Assembly: GCA_013396755.1 (NCBI GenBank)
Contig: VWZF01004014.1
Coordinates: 76,301-140,300, forward strand
DNA length: 64,000 nucleotides
Direction: 5' to 3'
Source of the DNA: Sclerurus mexicanus
Lineage: Eukaryota; Chordata; Aves; Passeriformes; Furnariidae
Positions 32,222-46,500 of the stretch are shown here, piece after piece; position 1 is the first letter of the stretch, and each line of letters opens with the position of its first letter. Both the position numbers and the translations under genes were made by a program. The notes beneath the pieces were generated by a model, which did no database searches, had not been told where the DNA came from, and worked only from the letters and a program-made list of their open reading frames with translations.

Positions 32222-33836
32222 ATTAACTCCTGAGCCAGTAGACAGAGAGCTGAATAACCCTCCTGTAATCCAGGAGGAAGCAGCTAGTGCCCTGCTGAGC
32301 CACCTGGACCCTCACAAGTCTATGAGACCAGATGGGATCCATCCTAGGGTGATGAGGGAGCAGGCAGAAGAGCTCGCCAAGCTGCTCTCCATCATTCATT
32401 CCTGGCTCAACAGGAAGGCTCCAGATGACTGGAAGCTGGCAAATGTGACTCTCATCCACAAGAAGGGCCAGAAGGAAGATCTGGAAAACTACAGGCCTGG
32501 CAGCCTGACTTCAGTGCCCAGCAAGGTTATGGAACAGATCATCCTAAGCACCGTTGCACGGCACCTACAGGACAGACAGGGGATCAGATCCAGCCAGCAT
32601 AGATTTAGGAGAGGCTGGTCCTGTCTGACCAACCTGATCTCCTTTTATGACCAGCTGACCTGCCTGGCAGATGAGGAGAATGCTGTGGATGTTGTTTACC
32701 TGGACTTCAGAAAAGCCTTTGACACTGTCTCCCATAACATACTCCTGGAAAAGCTGGCAGCCCACGGCTTGGACAGCNNNNNNNNNNNNNNNNNNNNNNN
32801 NNNNNNNNNNNNNNNNNNNNNNNNNNNCTGTGCTGGGTTAGGAACTGGCTGGATGGCCAGGCCCAGAGAGTGATGGTGAACAGTGCTACATCCAGCTGGC
32901 AGCCGGTCACTAGTAGTGTTCCCCAGAGATCAGAGTTGGGCCCAGTCCTGTTTAATACCTTTACTGATGATCTGAATGATGGCATTGAGTATACCATTAG
33001 CAAATTTGCAGATGACACCAAGTTGGGGGGCAGTGCAATCTGCTGGAGGGTAGAAGGGCTCTACAGAGGGACCTGAACAGGCTGGAGAGATGGGCAGAAT
33101 CCAACAGGATGAGGTTCAACAAGACCTGCACTTTGGCCACAACAATGCCCTGCAGCTCTACAGGCTGAGGACAGAGTGGTTAGAGAGCAGCCAGGCAGAG
33201 AGGGGCCTGGGGGTGCTGATTGAGAGGAAACTGAACACAAGCCAGTAGCGTGCCCAGGTGGCCAAGAAGGCCAATGGCATCCTGGCCTGTATCAGGAATA
33301 GTGTGGCTGGCAGGAGCAGGGAGTGATTCTTCACTTGTCACTGGTGAGGATACACCTTGAGTCCTGTGTCCAGTTCTGGAAGAATGTGGAGGAGCTGAAG
33401 GGTGTCCAGAGCAGGGCAATGAGGCTGGTGAAGGGACTGGAGCACAAGTCCTGTGAGGACTGGCTGAAGGAGCTGGGTTTTTTTAGCCTGGAGAAGAGGA
33501 GGCTCAGGGAAGACCCTTCTGCTCTCCACAACCACCCGAAAGGTGGCTGTAGCGAGGTGGGAGTTGGCCTCTTCTCCCAGGCAACCAGCAGCAGAACAGG
33601 AGAGCACAGTCTTAAGATGCAGCAGGGGAGGGTTAGGTCATACATTACGGAGAAGTTCTTTACAGAAAGAATGATAGGGCATTGGAATGGACTGCCCAGG
33701 GAGGTTGTCACATCCCTGGAGGTGTACAAGAAGAGACAGGACATGCCATGGTCTAGTAGGCATGGTGTTAGGTCAAAGGCTGGACTCGATGATCTCACAA
33801 GTCTTTTCCAACCTAGTCGATTCCATGATTCTGCAA
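32222..33836 (+). mobile_element. CR1 LINE, reverse transcriptase and 3' end, interrupted by an assembly gap
   Basis: The 5' end is truncated at the start of the reverse transcriptase. The peptide includes HKSMRPDGIHPRVMREQAEE, WKLANVTLIHKKGQKEDLEN, motif A VVYLDFRKAFDTVSHNILLE and, after the gap, LGPVLFNTFTDDLN and motif C SKFADDTKLGG (near 32996-33030). The 3' part follows CR1 (EERRLREDPSALH-like, then GGACTCGATGATCTCACAAG and a tail near 33836). Frame changes on the two sides of the gap and later show it is decayed. It is the longest open reverse transcriptase stretch here (about 150 codons before the gap). Confidence 0.94.
32778..32827. other. Assembly gap (50 N)
   Basis: A run of exactly 50 N inside the CR1 reverse transcriptase. 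A run this round in length usually marks a gap of unknown or estimated size. Confidence 0.99.
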
Positions 33837-36800
33837 CTATTTGCACCATTGAAACAGCCATGTTCTAGATTCCTGTAGTTAAATCTGTGTAATCTGCCTA
33901 ACTAAAATACATACTCTTAGTGTTTGACTGTGCTTCTTAAATATACTGCTTATATGAACCAATTATTCTCATTTTACAAATGGAAGGTGGTTCTCCATTC
34001 TATTCAGAAAAAAAGAAATCTATTTCTAAATTCACTAATAGCTTTGCCACAGGCAAATTTTAGTCATTCTGTAGCTCACAGAATAAAAAGGCACACATGG
34101 AGCATTTCCAGAATACATTACAGATACTGAAGATAAACTGACACAATAAAGTTTATTATTTCAAAGAACGGTGTAAATAAAGCTTTTATTTTCACTATTC
34201 CAGATGGCAGCAGTATATAATTTGCACTGTTTTGACATCATGACCGTATTATTCAAAATCATTCTTCCTCCTACTGAACTGAATGCAGGATTTAGAACAG
34301 TAAAATCGAAGAGACTAAGGGAGAAACTAAAATCACCATTTTACAATGAAGTTGGTATTCTGTACTGTTATTAAAGAACTATGCATATAAGTGAATTGAA
34401 AAATAAAACCAAAGCCATTCCTAATATATATAAAAACTGAATTGGATTTAAAAGATAGAAAGCATCAGAAAAGTGACAGTTAACTAACATTATTTAAACT
34501 GGTAAACATACAAGGTAAATTTTCAAAAATGAAAGTAATTATGAACACCCAATAAATTATTTCCCAGATCTTTTGTTCAAAGTTGTTATATACAGATAAA
34601 TACTTTTACGTAGTGGTGGTGTGCATCAGTAAGCAGGGTAATAGCTACACCATAAGAGTATATCTAAGTATCTGCTGGGAGCTCTCTTTAATTTCACACA
34701 ATTTTAGCACACAAGGAAAGGGAATTCAACATTGGTAAAATGATCAGACTTAGTAAAAATTCAAGAGAACAGCTGACCATACCATCCCACCAAAACTCAT
34801 GCATTTACAAATATTCTTCATATATTGAAGAGATGTGCAAAGAACTTTGATGCAAAGGAAAACAAATTTGTTTAGTAGCTCTTTATGCAATTACCCTGTA
34901 AATTGCAAAGTAATGGCTATATAACAGAACACAGAGCCACTTAAACTGAATTATCATTAGTATGAATGTTGAAGCAGCAATTTCACATTGCATTAAGTCA
35001 GTTAACATTCATTGTTATTAGCATTTAGCTTTAAATAAGTTCTCTGTTTTAACAAATGAGTGCACTAAGCCTTTGAAGTTAGATATCTTCTTAAGGACAT
35101 GAAAATGGTAAAAGGAATTTTCACTTTTTGGCAGTTCTCAAAATCTGCTAAATTAGGCTGCACATAGCAAGCTTTTTCCAAAGTGACCTGTCTCATTCAC
35201 ATGAACAATGAAATACCTCTCACTCTCCTTTAACAGTGGCTTTCCAAACAACAAGAATTAACATTTGGAGAGTCATCACTTACATGAAAACACAAGCCTC
35301 AAAATAAGGGATTATTCTCAGATTTGTACTCAGGCACTGTCGTAGCTAAGAGCAGAGCATATCATCTGAACATAACCAAATTTGGTCATGATTGAACTTT
35401 TGGATGTCTGTCTGTTCTGCTTACTGGGAATGTAAAGGGAAATACAAAAAGCTATGTACTGAAAAAAAAAAAAAGAATAAAAGGAAAAAAAATAAAAAAT
35501 GGGGAATCAAGCATCCCTGCCAGATGCTCCTCCTCTAACATAAGGAGAGGACTCAAACAGAGTCTAAGGTAATGAAACAAAGGCAGGGAATGTGAAGTGG
35601 TGTTCTAAGTGCAGGGTATCAATTTTAGGAAAAGAAATGAGAGCCTTCTGAAGAAAAGAGGATACAGAATCTCACATTTTCATATGGAAATACTCACAAG
35701 GGAAAAACTATGTATTTCACACTGGTTAAAAAAGACTAGGGAACTGCAAAGGGCAGCAATATGAATTTCCATGATTACCATTTCTAATTCGAGGCTTAGT
35801 TTGCAGACAGGGTTAGGATTTAGATTACACTAAATCAGGGTTAAATTGGGGCTTGCCAAGAATCAAGATTAGGAAAAAACAACATTGTTCTGTCTAGTCA
35901 GTATTTTTAACATACCAATATTTGTGCTTTTATATCCTGCTTTGAAGAAGAAAGGGGAAAGTACAACAGCAGTGCGGTGCTGGCAGTGTTTGATTGAAAC
36001 TTTAATTTTTCATGTCACATACAGTTTTATAGTGCAGTAAAAACTGAGATGAGCAGCAGGTTCATATGTAGACCAGAGCACACTTCTCATATTAGTAGCC
36101 TGAATACACAGATCAGTCCAGAACACATAAAAGCATTCTTTTCCTTTCCTTCTTCTCCTTTCTACTGATTAATACTTTGTGTTAAAATATTGATACTAGT
36201 AAATATATGACACTTCCTATAAGTAGCTACCTTGTCTTCATTCTTAAGGATAAAGCAATAAATCATCACAACCAAGTTCTAACATATTAATTAGAGAAAA
36301 AGGCAGAAGCATTTTGTTTCGTTGCTTTCAAAAAAGAGAAAAAAGAGGAAACAGAGAGCAGACTGTCAAAGGAGTTTTCAGACCATAGTCTCCCTCTCCC
36401 TTCTTCCTCCCCATTTGTACCACTTGTCTAAACATGTGCTTAAATCTAAAGGAATGGTAATACTGTCTAAGACAGTCAAATGAACTCAGCTTGTGATCAG
36501 GGCCATTTCTGCTACTGATGTTACACATGTGTTTTTTCCTCAATGCCTTGATCTTACTGAACTTTTTTTAATGCAACCTACACACTCTTCAGCCCCAACT
36601 ATCAACTGAAAACTATACTAATTGCATTAACATCACAGCTCCAAAATTTAAGAACCTGACAAAGGAGCTGTAGTGGCAAAACCACTGACTTTGTTTAAGT
36701 GTTGTTTTTAAAGGAGAACAACACTATTTTCTGCATTTCTAGCTCAGCATCAAACTTGTGCATTTTAAAAAAGAGAAAGGGAATATTTTCACTTTGTTAA

Positions 36801-39800
36801 GCAGGTAGAAAGGTGCTCCCAAAAGACCTGCTGTTTGGCTCCTTAGAAGAGGGAAGTAAGGAATAAGGGTTGTGAAATTGTATCTCTTGAGTTTTAACAA
36901 AAGATGCTCCTTCCAGGAAGTTAAAAGCCCTTTTGGTGCAGTGAATTAAACAGTTAAGTTATTCAAGGTAGTGTCTAAGCATTTTTACAGCTTTTTTGGT
37001 GCCTGGCACAACAATGCACCCCTAGAGACATAACAACTTGGATGTTGCTGCATTATTTCAATAAATATTATACATGATTATGAATTAAAAAAAGACAATA
37101 AAAGTGCTATTACTGCTGAGGAGAATGAAAAATAAATGTTGTCAGAACAGAAAATAAACTCTGAAAAAATGAAATTGAAGAAGATATTCCTTGAAATTCA
37201 GTATTATTCAGTGTTATACTAATGTTACTTGTACAAAATAGGCAAAGTTTTTCTACATCTAATGCAGCATTCATCTTCATTGGTCTGAACAGTATGCCTA
37301 AAACATTCATAATGCTTACACAAGTACAGATAGGTGACTGTAAAAAAGCAATAAATATGGTATCTTCACATTGTTACGTTTTCTTTGCTTATTTTAAGTC
37401 TTTCCAGCACTATGAGCATGTCTATTAATTAAGAAAATGTTGGATGAGACATGGAAGATGTATGACACACAGCAATGCTTTGTATCATGTACTACTAGTA
37501 TTTATGAGCAAAAGACAGAATCCAAAGTGCTGGAAAATATTAAAACGCATGGTGTCTTTGAACCTGTATGAATCTTTAGAAGCAAGAAAGTATTTCCTTC
37601 ATGAGTGGATGATGAAGTTCTTCCATTAAGTTAAAATAAGTTCTTTGTCCAGACAAGAGAGCTAAAGGAGAGAAACACCACTCACTTCTGTTCTGGAAGG
37701 ATACAGAAAGGCTTCCTCTGTAGCAGAGGACACACAGAGCTTAAATTCCAGCTTTCCATAGTCCTCTGGCAAGTTCAATAACCTTTGCTGATAAATAACC
37801 TTTAATTAGCATGGAGTCACACAGCAGAACTCATATTAACACAATAGTATACATGTGGATAAGGCAGTCAACACTTTTCATCTCATAAAGACTCCAACAT
37901 TCACGATGTCACAAACACAGTTTTTCTATGGATTATTTTGTCCTCCAGCCCCAAGGTTAGAACTGTCTGTAGCCTCCGACTTTTTACCTAAAATTTTGCT
38001 GATGCCTTAAGATGAAGTAAATGGGACTAGTCTGGAGTTTAACATGCTTCATGTTATAATCGGGAATGCTGCTTTTATAGATGGTAGATAATGTCTGTAC
38101 TCTGAGTTATTGTCTGGAAGAAAATGCTCAACATCCTGGCATGCTCTGAAGCATGGCAGAAGCCCTGCCTCCAGCTGGCACACAGGGCCTGGTGATGTAA
38201 GGCAGTGCTTGATCAAATCTGCTGAGAGCTTGCTCTTGTGCTGTGTTCCTCCAATACATTTTTCACAATAATATTCATGCGGCCTTGAAAGAGCTATTGT
38301 GAATCACTGTGAGTTGAATGGAGCAAACTCAAGCAGGCTTTCTGGAAGACTGAAGGAGAGAGATTACTTTAAACCTGACACTTTTACATTTATCCAGCAA
38401 CAGGAGCTAGTATTTCTCACGGAACTGTAAATGAGGACTGATGTGGCAATTCATTCATAAGATGTTGAACAGATTTACTCAGCTTTGCTATAACTCTTCC
38501 TGCAGTTACTTGACTAATTCTACCACAAATTATACTGTCAGTAATTTGAAATAGGATCTTGGCTGGGCATAGAAGCACAGGATGTCAAAAAAGGTTTTCT
38601 TTTAAAAAATCCTTTACATGTTGAGATCAAGGTTCACACCTGTAAGCACATCATAACTGTTTTAACTACTTTTTCATTATTTAAAATAATTATGAAACTC
38701 TAAAAATTGTAACAAAATCAAAATCCACAATGGGCAGTGTAAAATGAAATTTTTTACATTTCACAGTCTGAATGAGTATATCTAAATTATAAATAAAAAT
38801 GTGGTCCGCAATATTTTTGAGCATTTGCTTACTATACATTAAACTAATTTTTTATGTAGTATAGAAAAGCCTTTTGTTTTCATATTTTCTACTTAAGACA
38901 ATTTTCTCACAAACATCTGTCCACCTGAGCAAAGACCATTGATCATTCCTGATATTTTAAAATTACAACCTTTGGTTGTTTCTTTTTGATTTTGCTTTGT
39001 TTTGTTTNTAAACAAGGACTGGGATAATGTTTGAGCAGTCCAGTGATTGCCAGAAGGACTGAGAGTCATCATATCAGGCAGGGTGGGGGTGGGTGGGGGA
39101 AGTGCAACTGAGAAGTAATAGAAAAAAGTTTCATGTTACATCTGTTATTTGCAAATTCATCACAAACTGTTCTGTGAAGAATAGTTAATGAAGCCAAACA
39201 GCTGGGGAGAGCCCGTTCCTGCCTTTGAGCAGACACAGTGTGACAGAGTAAGCTTAGCATAGCACTGCATGTGTCAAGTACAGCAAAATCAGTGTAAGCA
39301 AAAAAAGCTTCCATGCCAAATCTGTGGACAGACAATACATAAGTTGCATGAAGAAGGTACAAATGAAGAAAACAGAATGCTTGATAACAGAACATGTAAA
39401 TCTGTCCAGCGGTGAATTAAGACACAGTGAGAGAGGTCCAATGCTACAGAAGCAATGCAAGCAATTGATTGACAGCACCAGGGTTGTATATGATTTCAGT
39501 AATGAAACCATTTCTCCTTGGATTTATTAGTAGTAACAGCTATAATACATTTTACAACTAAATACAAAACTCATTTCCTTTATAGAAAAGAGATCAAACT
39601 ACTTTTCCTGTAGGCTGGAGCGGTAGGCATGAAAATTACATGTACTCTTTGGAAACAACTGGAAGCAGGCCAGATATTACAGTAATTGAGAAATAATTTC
39701 TGCCATGAAATGAATATATAGCAGTAAACACTAGGCCATACAACAGTATTCTAGTATTTTTTTGCACCTGACAAAGACTTAAAAATCAATCTATGCATGC

Positions 39801-42404
39801 TAAATACCTTTCTGCTTTTATTTTATTAGAACATTCTACCTTGAGTAAGTGATACAACATAAACTGCTCCACTAAATGAAAGGTAAGATAAGGAGTGTAA
39901 AAAGAAGGGCTAGTTATTTTTCACTTTTCTGTAACTTCCAGCTCCTTTGGCACATGAGGAAAACATCTTGCTAAGAGATAGCTAGCTTTTTTTGTGTGTG
40001 TGTTCTTGCTTTAAATATTGTGCTTCTGTAAAAGTTTTGTCGAATCTGTTTATTTGCATGCATCCTGATGTTTATCCTTTCTGATTTTTAACCTTTAATA
40101 TGACATAGCTAAGCCTTCATATTATTACATGACTTATTGCAGATATGTGTGTCCATAAACACTGCTATTTTCAAAGTCCCACCTTGTAGTCTTACTTTCT
40201 TTTAAAAGCCCAGTAACAGCCTCAAAGACCACGACCAAGGGCTTTGAGAAAAAATATTGTCTTGAATTTTGGCCATAAAAATGTCTACAAAGCAAGAGAA
40301 AAGTCTTTCTCTATCACCAGGTTTTGTAAACCATTAGACCAAAATTTTCAAAGGTAAATATCCAAGGTCATCCTACTACAAGATTCTTTGCTATTTCATA
40401 GTTGGGTTTGCACGAAAGTTGGCATTATGGAGATGTCAGCTGCAGAAGCATGACAAAATTCTTGCCTGAACACTCTGAAAATCTCCCTTTGCACTAAAAT
40501 GTCTGAAAGATCTTGGAAATTACAGGTAGCATTCTTAACTTATTTTGTGCATAAATTTGGGCACAAAATATTTTGTTCCAAAATGGGAGATAAAAATTTC
40601 TTAGAAAATATCTTATTCTACACGAAAAGCAAAAATGAAACCAACTACCATCTGTAAATTTTTGCTTCTTGTTTCAAACGTCATGCAGGGCATCAGAAAC
40701 TACGACAAGTTTAAATGTCAGGATACATCAGCTGCCATTTTTGGGACTATTTTTCTAATGATTCTTAGGAAAAAAGTGTACCTCCATTATGTGTCAGGAA
40801 AATACATAATAAACAGATGCACAAGATAAGCAAAGCCAGTGCGTAACTTAGTGTAAATTATGTGATTTCTTCTCAATATACAGGATTAGCTACAGAAGCT
40901 TTCAGAGATCTCACTCTGTCCTGTCTTTTTAACTCCAGGGTAAAAGTTCTTTTTGCAAAGTGTTTCAAAAGGCAGAATTATCCATTATAGTGAAAAACAG
41001 GTACAGCTACAACTACAACTCAATAGCTCCATATAATTAAAGCATATTTTTAAAATTTCATAAAGAATTTTGTATTTTTTATGCTATTTAGTAATGACAT
41101 ACAGAATTAAGTCATATGAAAGACAGTGAAAATGTTCACAGTACTTCTGAGTCTAAAAAGCACCTGCTTCAAAACAGTTTTAATGATAAAACCACTACAC
41201 ATTAAAAAAAAATCATCCAAAATCCATTTTCAACACTCTGTAACATTGTCTAACAGTAAAAATTACAGAAAAAGACATTATTCCTCCATATTTCTTAAGT
41301 CTAGGCACTCAGTTCCAAATAATCATATGCAGAAAATTATTTCTTGATTGGCTGCCAATGACTTTAAAAGTTTTTCATTACATAATTTGTCTAACTTAAA
41401 GATAATGAGTAGTCTCATTGAGGAAACTGATCGTAATAGAACTATTTACATACATAAACATGTTGCTAAAACAACTGTCCAATTTTCTAAATTCACTGTC
41501 ATTTTTATTTCATAAGTTATTGCATCTTATGTTTTTTTCCTACTCCAAAAGCAATCAGATCATTTACAAATTTTCCCCCACACATGACAAAGTAAGTGAA
41601 GTAAACTTGTATGCATATCACTTATCTGCCCAAGATTCATGAAGTGCTGTTTAGATTTTACGGCAAGTCCTGTAGACATGCATAATCAAGAACACTTCGT
41701 TTCATCATGGTATTTGGGATAGATCACATTGAAGAGGAATAAATTATTATTTTCTAGTATCATGGAAAGAATAAGGAAGCCACTTAGCACTTTTTACCAC
41801 TAGCCATCAAACTTCTTAGGGCTTGAAGAGGTTGTTTTCATTCAAGTAACAGTGAAAATTAGTTACGAGAAAACCAAAAGAAAGAGTAAAAGCAAGTAAT
41901 TTCCAAGTTGATATTTTGGCAATGGAGGTGAACTAACATGCACACATGCAATAACTGATTAGAAGTCGTACTAGATTTTATTACCATTAATGGCTAATAA
42001 CTATGATTTAGATCACAATAGTATGCTAAGACAAACAGCACTGAGCTTTTAGCACTGTACCAAAGTACTCACATTAGCTAAATGGTAAAATTAGCAGTTA
42101 CTACCACCACTTGTTTTAGCATGTTAATTGGACTACCTTTGTTATTTAGAGGTTTTAAGATTGAAAGTTCACAGCTGGAGGTTGCAGGGAGATAAGGAAA
42201 CAACTATGCCCTCAGTATGAGACGTTTGTTGAATAATTATTGCAATAAAACATGTATGTTTTCTATTCTCTTGATGTGTATATAACTAACTTTAATAGGA
42301 GAAGTGCATCAAAAGAACAGATGCTAAAAAACCTAGAATTCATCTTTAGCACATGTATTGCAGGCAAACTCAGGACAGTATGAAATCATCACACAGATGA
42401 ACAG
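33837..42404 (-). other. Intronic sequence without recognised genes
   Basis: About 8.6 kb, AT-rich. I see A-rich simple sequence at 35461-35500 and one ambiguous base at 39008, but no repeat family, exon or RNA gene. Open frames here are 60-110 residues and resemble chance frames. Confidence 0.6.
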
Positions 42405-43556
42405 CACCTGTAGCCAGTAGATGTAATCTTCATGGATTTCAGTACAGCTTTCTATAGTGCTCTCAAAGGATCCCTCCAGACAAAGTGTCCAGCACACAGC
42501 TGGATAAACACACCATGCAGTGGGTGAGCAATTGGCTCACAGGTCAAGCACAGAGGGTAATAGTGAATGGGGTGACATCAGAATGGTGAGGGTGGGGGTT
42601 TCACAGGGCTCCATCTTGGGCCCTGTGCTATTCAACATCTTCATAAATGACTTGGACACAAGACTGGAAGGCATACTGAGCAAGTTTGCAGATGACACAA
42701 AACTGGAGGAGCTGTTGACTCCCTGGAAAGCAGGGAGGCCCTGCAGGGAGACCTCAACAAATCAGAGGACTGGGCATCATCAACCATGAGGCTCAACAAG
42801 GCAAAGTGCCGGATTCTTCATCTGGGATGGGGCAACCCCAGATGTCTGTACAAACTGGGGAATGAGATGCTGGAAAGCAGTGCCATGGAAAGGGCCCTGG
42901 GGGTCCTGGTGGATTGCAAGTTGAATATGAGCCAGCAGTGCCCTGGCAGCCAGGAGGGCCAACCCTGTCCTGGGGGGCATCAGGCAAAGCATCGCCAGCC
43001 GGGCGAGGGAGGGGATTGTCCTGCTCTGCTCTGCACTGGGGCAGCCTCACCTTGGATATTTTGGGCAGTATGGGGCACTGCAATATAAGAAAGATATTAA
43101 GCTCTTAGAGAGTGTCCAAAGGAGGGCAACAAAGATGGTGAAGGACCTTGAGGGGAAGCCGTGTGAGGAGCAGCTGAGGGCACTTGGTGTGTTCAGCTTC
43201 GAGGAGACTGAGGGGAGACCTCATTGCAGTTACAAGTTCCTCATGGCAAGAAAAGGAGGAGCAGGCACTGATCTCTTCTCTGTGGTGACCAGTGACAGGA
43301 CCCGAAGGAATGGCCTGAAGTTGTATCAGGGGAGGTTTAGTTTGGATATTAGAAATAGGTTTTTCACCCAGAGGGTGGTTGGGCACTGGAACAGGCTTCC
43401 AGGAAAGTGGTCACAGCACCTAGCCTGACAGAGTTCAAGAAGTGTTTGGATGAGTCTCAGAGGCATAGCATGACTCTTGGCCATGGTCCTGCACAGGGTT
43501 GAGGTCTGAACCTTGTGGGTCCCTTCCAACTAGCGTATTCTGTGATTCTATAATAT
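42405..43556 (+). mobile_element. CR1 LINE, 5'-truncated within the reverse transcriptase
   Basis: Begins around motif A (GTAATCTTCATGGATTTCAG). It then reads VGVSQGSILGPVLFNIFIND and SKFADDTKLEE (42590-42720) with the FADD catalytic motif intact. The thumb/C-terminal region follows (GHWNRLPGKW near 43380), then the 3' UTR and a tail CCCTTCCAACTAGCGTATTC followed by TGTGATTCTA. Frames are broken in at least three places. It is antisense to PTPRD. Confidence 0.94.
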
Positions 43557-46500
43557 TAACAGTGTTGAACTGTGACATTGATTTTACACTGATTTTAATT
43601 TACTATGCTTTTAGTGTTTTAAGTTATTTTTGCAGTTCCACCTGTGCACGTTGTTATAGTAAGGATCTCGATTACCTTTCCTTAGATTTGTCTACCAGTA
43701 GTGTAACAAGCTAGGGTTTGGGGTTCTTTTAAGACTATGGAGATGAATGCTCAGAAGATACTTACTGAGTTTTAAGCTTTGGTCTTCTTGATATTATTGC
43801 TCTGAAGGAAAGTACTTTTAGAACCATTTTTTTCCTTTTTAATTCCTTTAAATTTTCTTTCAGCAATGTAGTCTTTCAGTCAGCTTCCCTAGAGAGCTGT
43901 AACTACTTGTCAATCTCCCAAAAGCAAAGATAAGAATTGAAAGTACTCCCTTTGTTTTAGCTGTAAAGTTAACTCTTGTTCTCTTCCTGTTCACTTTAAA
44001 TTGTTGGTGCCCTCAGCTTTGGTTAGTAGCCTAGAGCCATGGTGGCTGTAACACATAGTGTGTTCCTAGTGCAAACAGTGCCAGTGCAGTACATCTCCTG
44101 TTCAGATACATAGTGCTGGCATGCTTTCTGCCACTGTGTTCTGGTGAAGGGTTTGAAGCTAGTCTGTGCACTGCCTGTGGCTAACAACAGAGGAAATTAT
44201 AATTTAGGCAGATTTTATTGCAGGTTATGAAGCTCTGGTGAGGATGGATTGCTTTATCTCCAAGACGACAGCTCTCCCAGTTTGGGTATTGCTTTATCAT
44301 CTCAGGTAAACTCTACTTGTAGCACTGAATACTAGAAAGCCAGTGAACAAGATCTGGTCATAACAATACCATTCCTGAGTGTGACACCTTACTTTTCCAG
44401 TTCTTAGCTTGTAATTTATGATGAAGTTCCCACCTCTGAAGATGTTTAAGAGACGTTTGGGTGTATACTGCCTCGTAAAATGTAGGTACAGAAAACAATT
44501 ATGAAGTCTCACACACTTTCTGCCTTTTCTAAGATGTTTTTTGTGGAAAGGGACAGCTAAGTTCACTTACAATTTGGTGGGAGTGTGCCAGCCTACTACA
44601 ACTACAATAGAAAGGGAAAAAGAACGTGGGTAAAACTCACAGAATTTGAAGCATGCAAATCTGTAAGAAGGTCTGATAGATATGCAACATCTGCAATATG
44701 ACTGTGCATTTGAGATACTTGTGCCCAAACTCAAAACAGCATAATGATCACATCTGCATGCAAACTCCAAAATTTAAATGTGATGAAGACATACGTGGTA
44801 CTTAAAAACTGAAAAACAAGCCTCAGTTTCTTTCTGAGCAGTGAATGCAATAACAGTATAATCACTCCACAGTCATTTCATGCTTTCCAAATTGAAAAAT
44901 ACCATATTTTATTCTTTGTTTTTTCCCACATAAGGGAAAAAATGTAGCTTGCACTAGAATATTAAGAGATGGTTTATGTTTCTTTTTGTATACCAACGTA
45001 ACTACTAAATGCCAAGCAGGCACATTTCATTTCAGGGATTATTAAAGAAAAACTTTGCAATGTTGATCAGATGGAGTCACAGAAATGAAAGATTTCCTTA
45101 AATCCTATTTCACCATTTCTGGAATTTTTCCTTAACTTCTTGTTCACTCTAAATTAGCATAAAATCTTGTGGGAAATGCAAAATATGACAGAAAATACAG
45201 AAATGTTTGGATACATCTAGGCACAGATTCCAGTTTGAGAACTTGAAACCCACATATGACTAAAGAAACACCTATAATCCTCTGAAGTCCTAGAGAGGAC
45301 TCTACAGAGGCCTTAGTAACATTTTAATCAAAATGTTAGTAATTCATTTTAGCAAGTGGCTAATTAATTTTACTCTTTTTTTATCATTTCCACAGAGAAA
45401 AAAGTTATTCTTAAAACCATATTACAGATTTTCAAAAAACATAGAAAGTAAAATGCTTATCCCAGAAACATATAACAACATCTCAGGCTGGCTTCAGAGA
45501 GTCCATATTTCACTTCTGTTTTAATGAAGAATACTGGGAAGACATGCACATTTTGTAGTGAAGATAGATATTACAAAGAAGAGGCTATCTTATGAGGCAC
45601 ACAGCCAGTTCACTCAAACAAAAAATGTATCAGCTTCATGCTGTTTTGATTCAATTAAAGAGCAAGTCACTGAATTATGATGGGTTTGAGGAACAAGATT
45701 CAGATTAGATAAAATAATTTGAGCTTCTCAACAGCATGAGTTTGAGACAAGGACGTCTGCTTCTGTATTTCTTACTTATACTAAGTAGCATTTTTAGAAG
45801 TTCTAGAGACTTCTACGGGACTGCTTTAAAGTCTGACATCTATTACAATGCCATTCTAATAAACAAATGACTAATAATGAATCAAACCATAATGTAAGTT
45901 TAAAAACAATGAGTACAACTTTGCAAAACAAAATCTGAATTTGTAGCAAAAGACAGTTTGTGCATAATGAAACGCTCTCAGATTCCAGCAAACAGTCCTG
46001 CAGTTCATTTTTACAGCCAGCTGGTCTATCACAAAAAACGGTTCCATGGTCTCTGTTTAATTAGTATTACACACATGGAATAAATCTGTTCTACCCATGC
46101 TTTTCACTGAAATCACTACTCAGCATCTCCCAAAAAATTTCTCTTTTAAAATATTAATGGATAGAAAGACTGAAGCATCTCAATTTGTCCCAAGATACAG
46201 AAACTGATCTACAAAGGCACTGCACTTGAAAAGTAAGAACCCTTGAATTTCTCAGTGCTCCGTAACTCTTTCTCAGTATTTGGTAAGTCTTGAGATAAAA
46301 GACTTTAAGTAGTTCATCTGCTTTTAAATCCCCTACTGTTTCTGACAATTCACTCAACTTGACATCACACTGGAATCTGGAAATAAGTTACCTTTCTCAC
46401 CGATGTTAGAAAAAGTGTTTCAGGAACTCATATTGCCGAATTTACCGTAAACTTTCTGGCATAAGGATATAAGGTAATATAATTTCACTGACTGTCTGAT

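Noticed and set aside
33331..33861. 176-residue minus-strand open frame
   Set aside because: Antisense of the CR1 3' region; shadow of a repeat.
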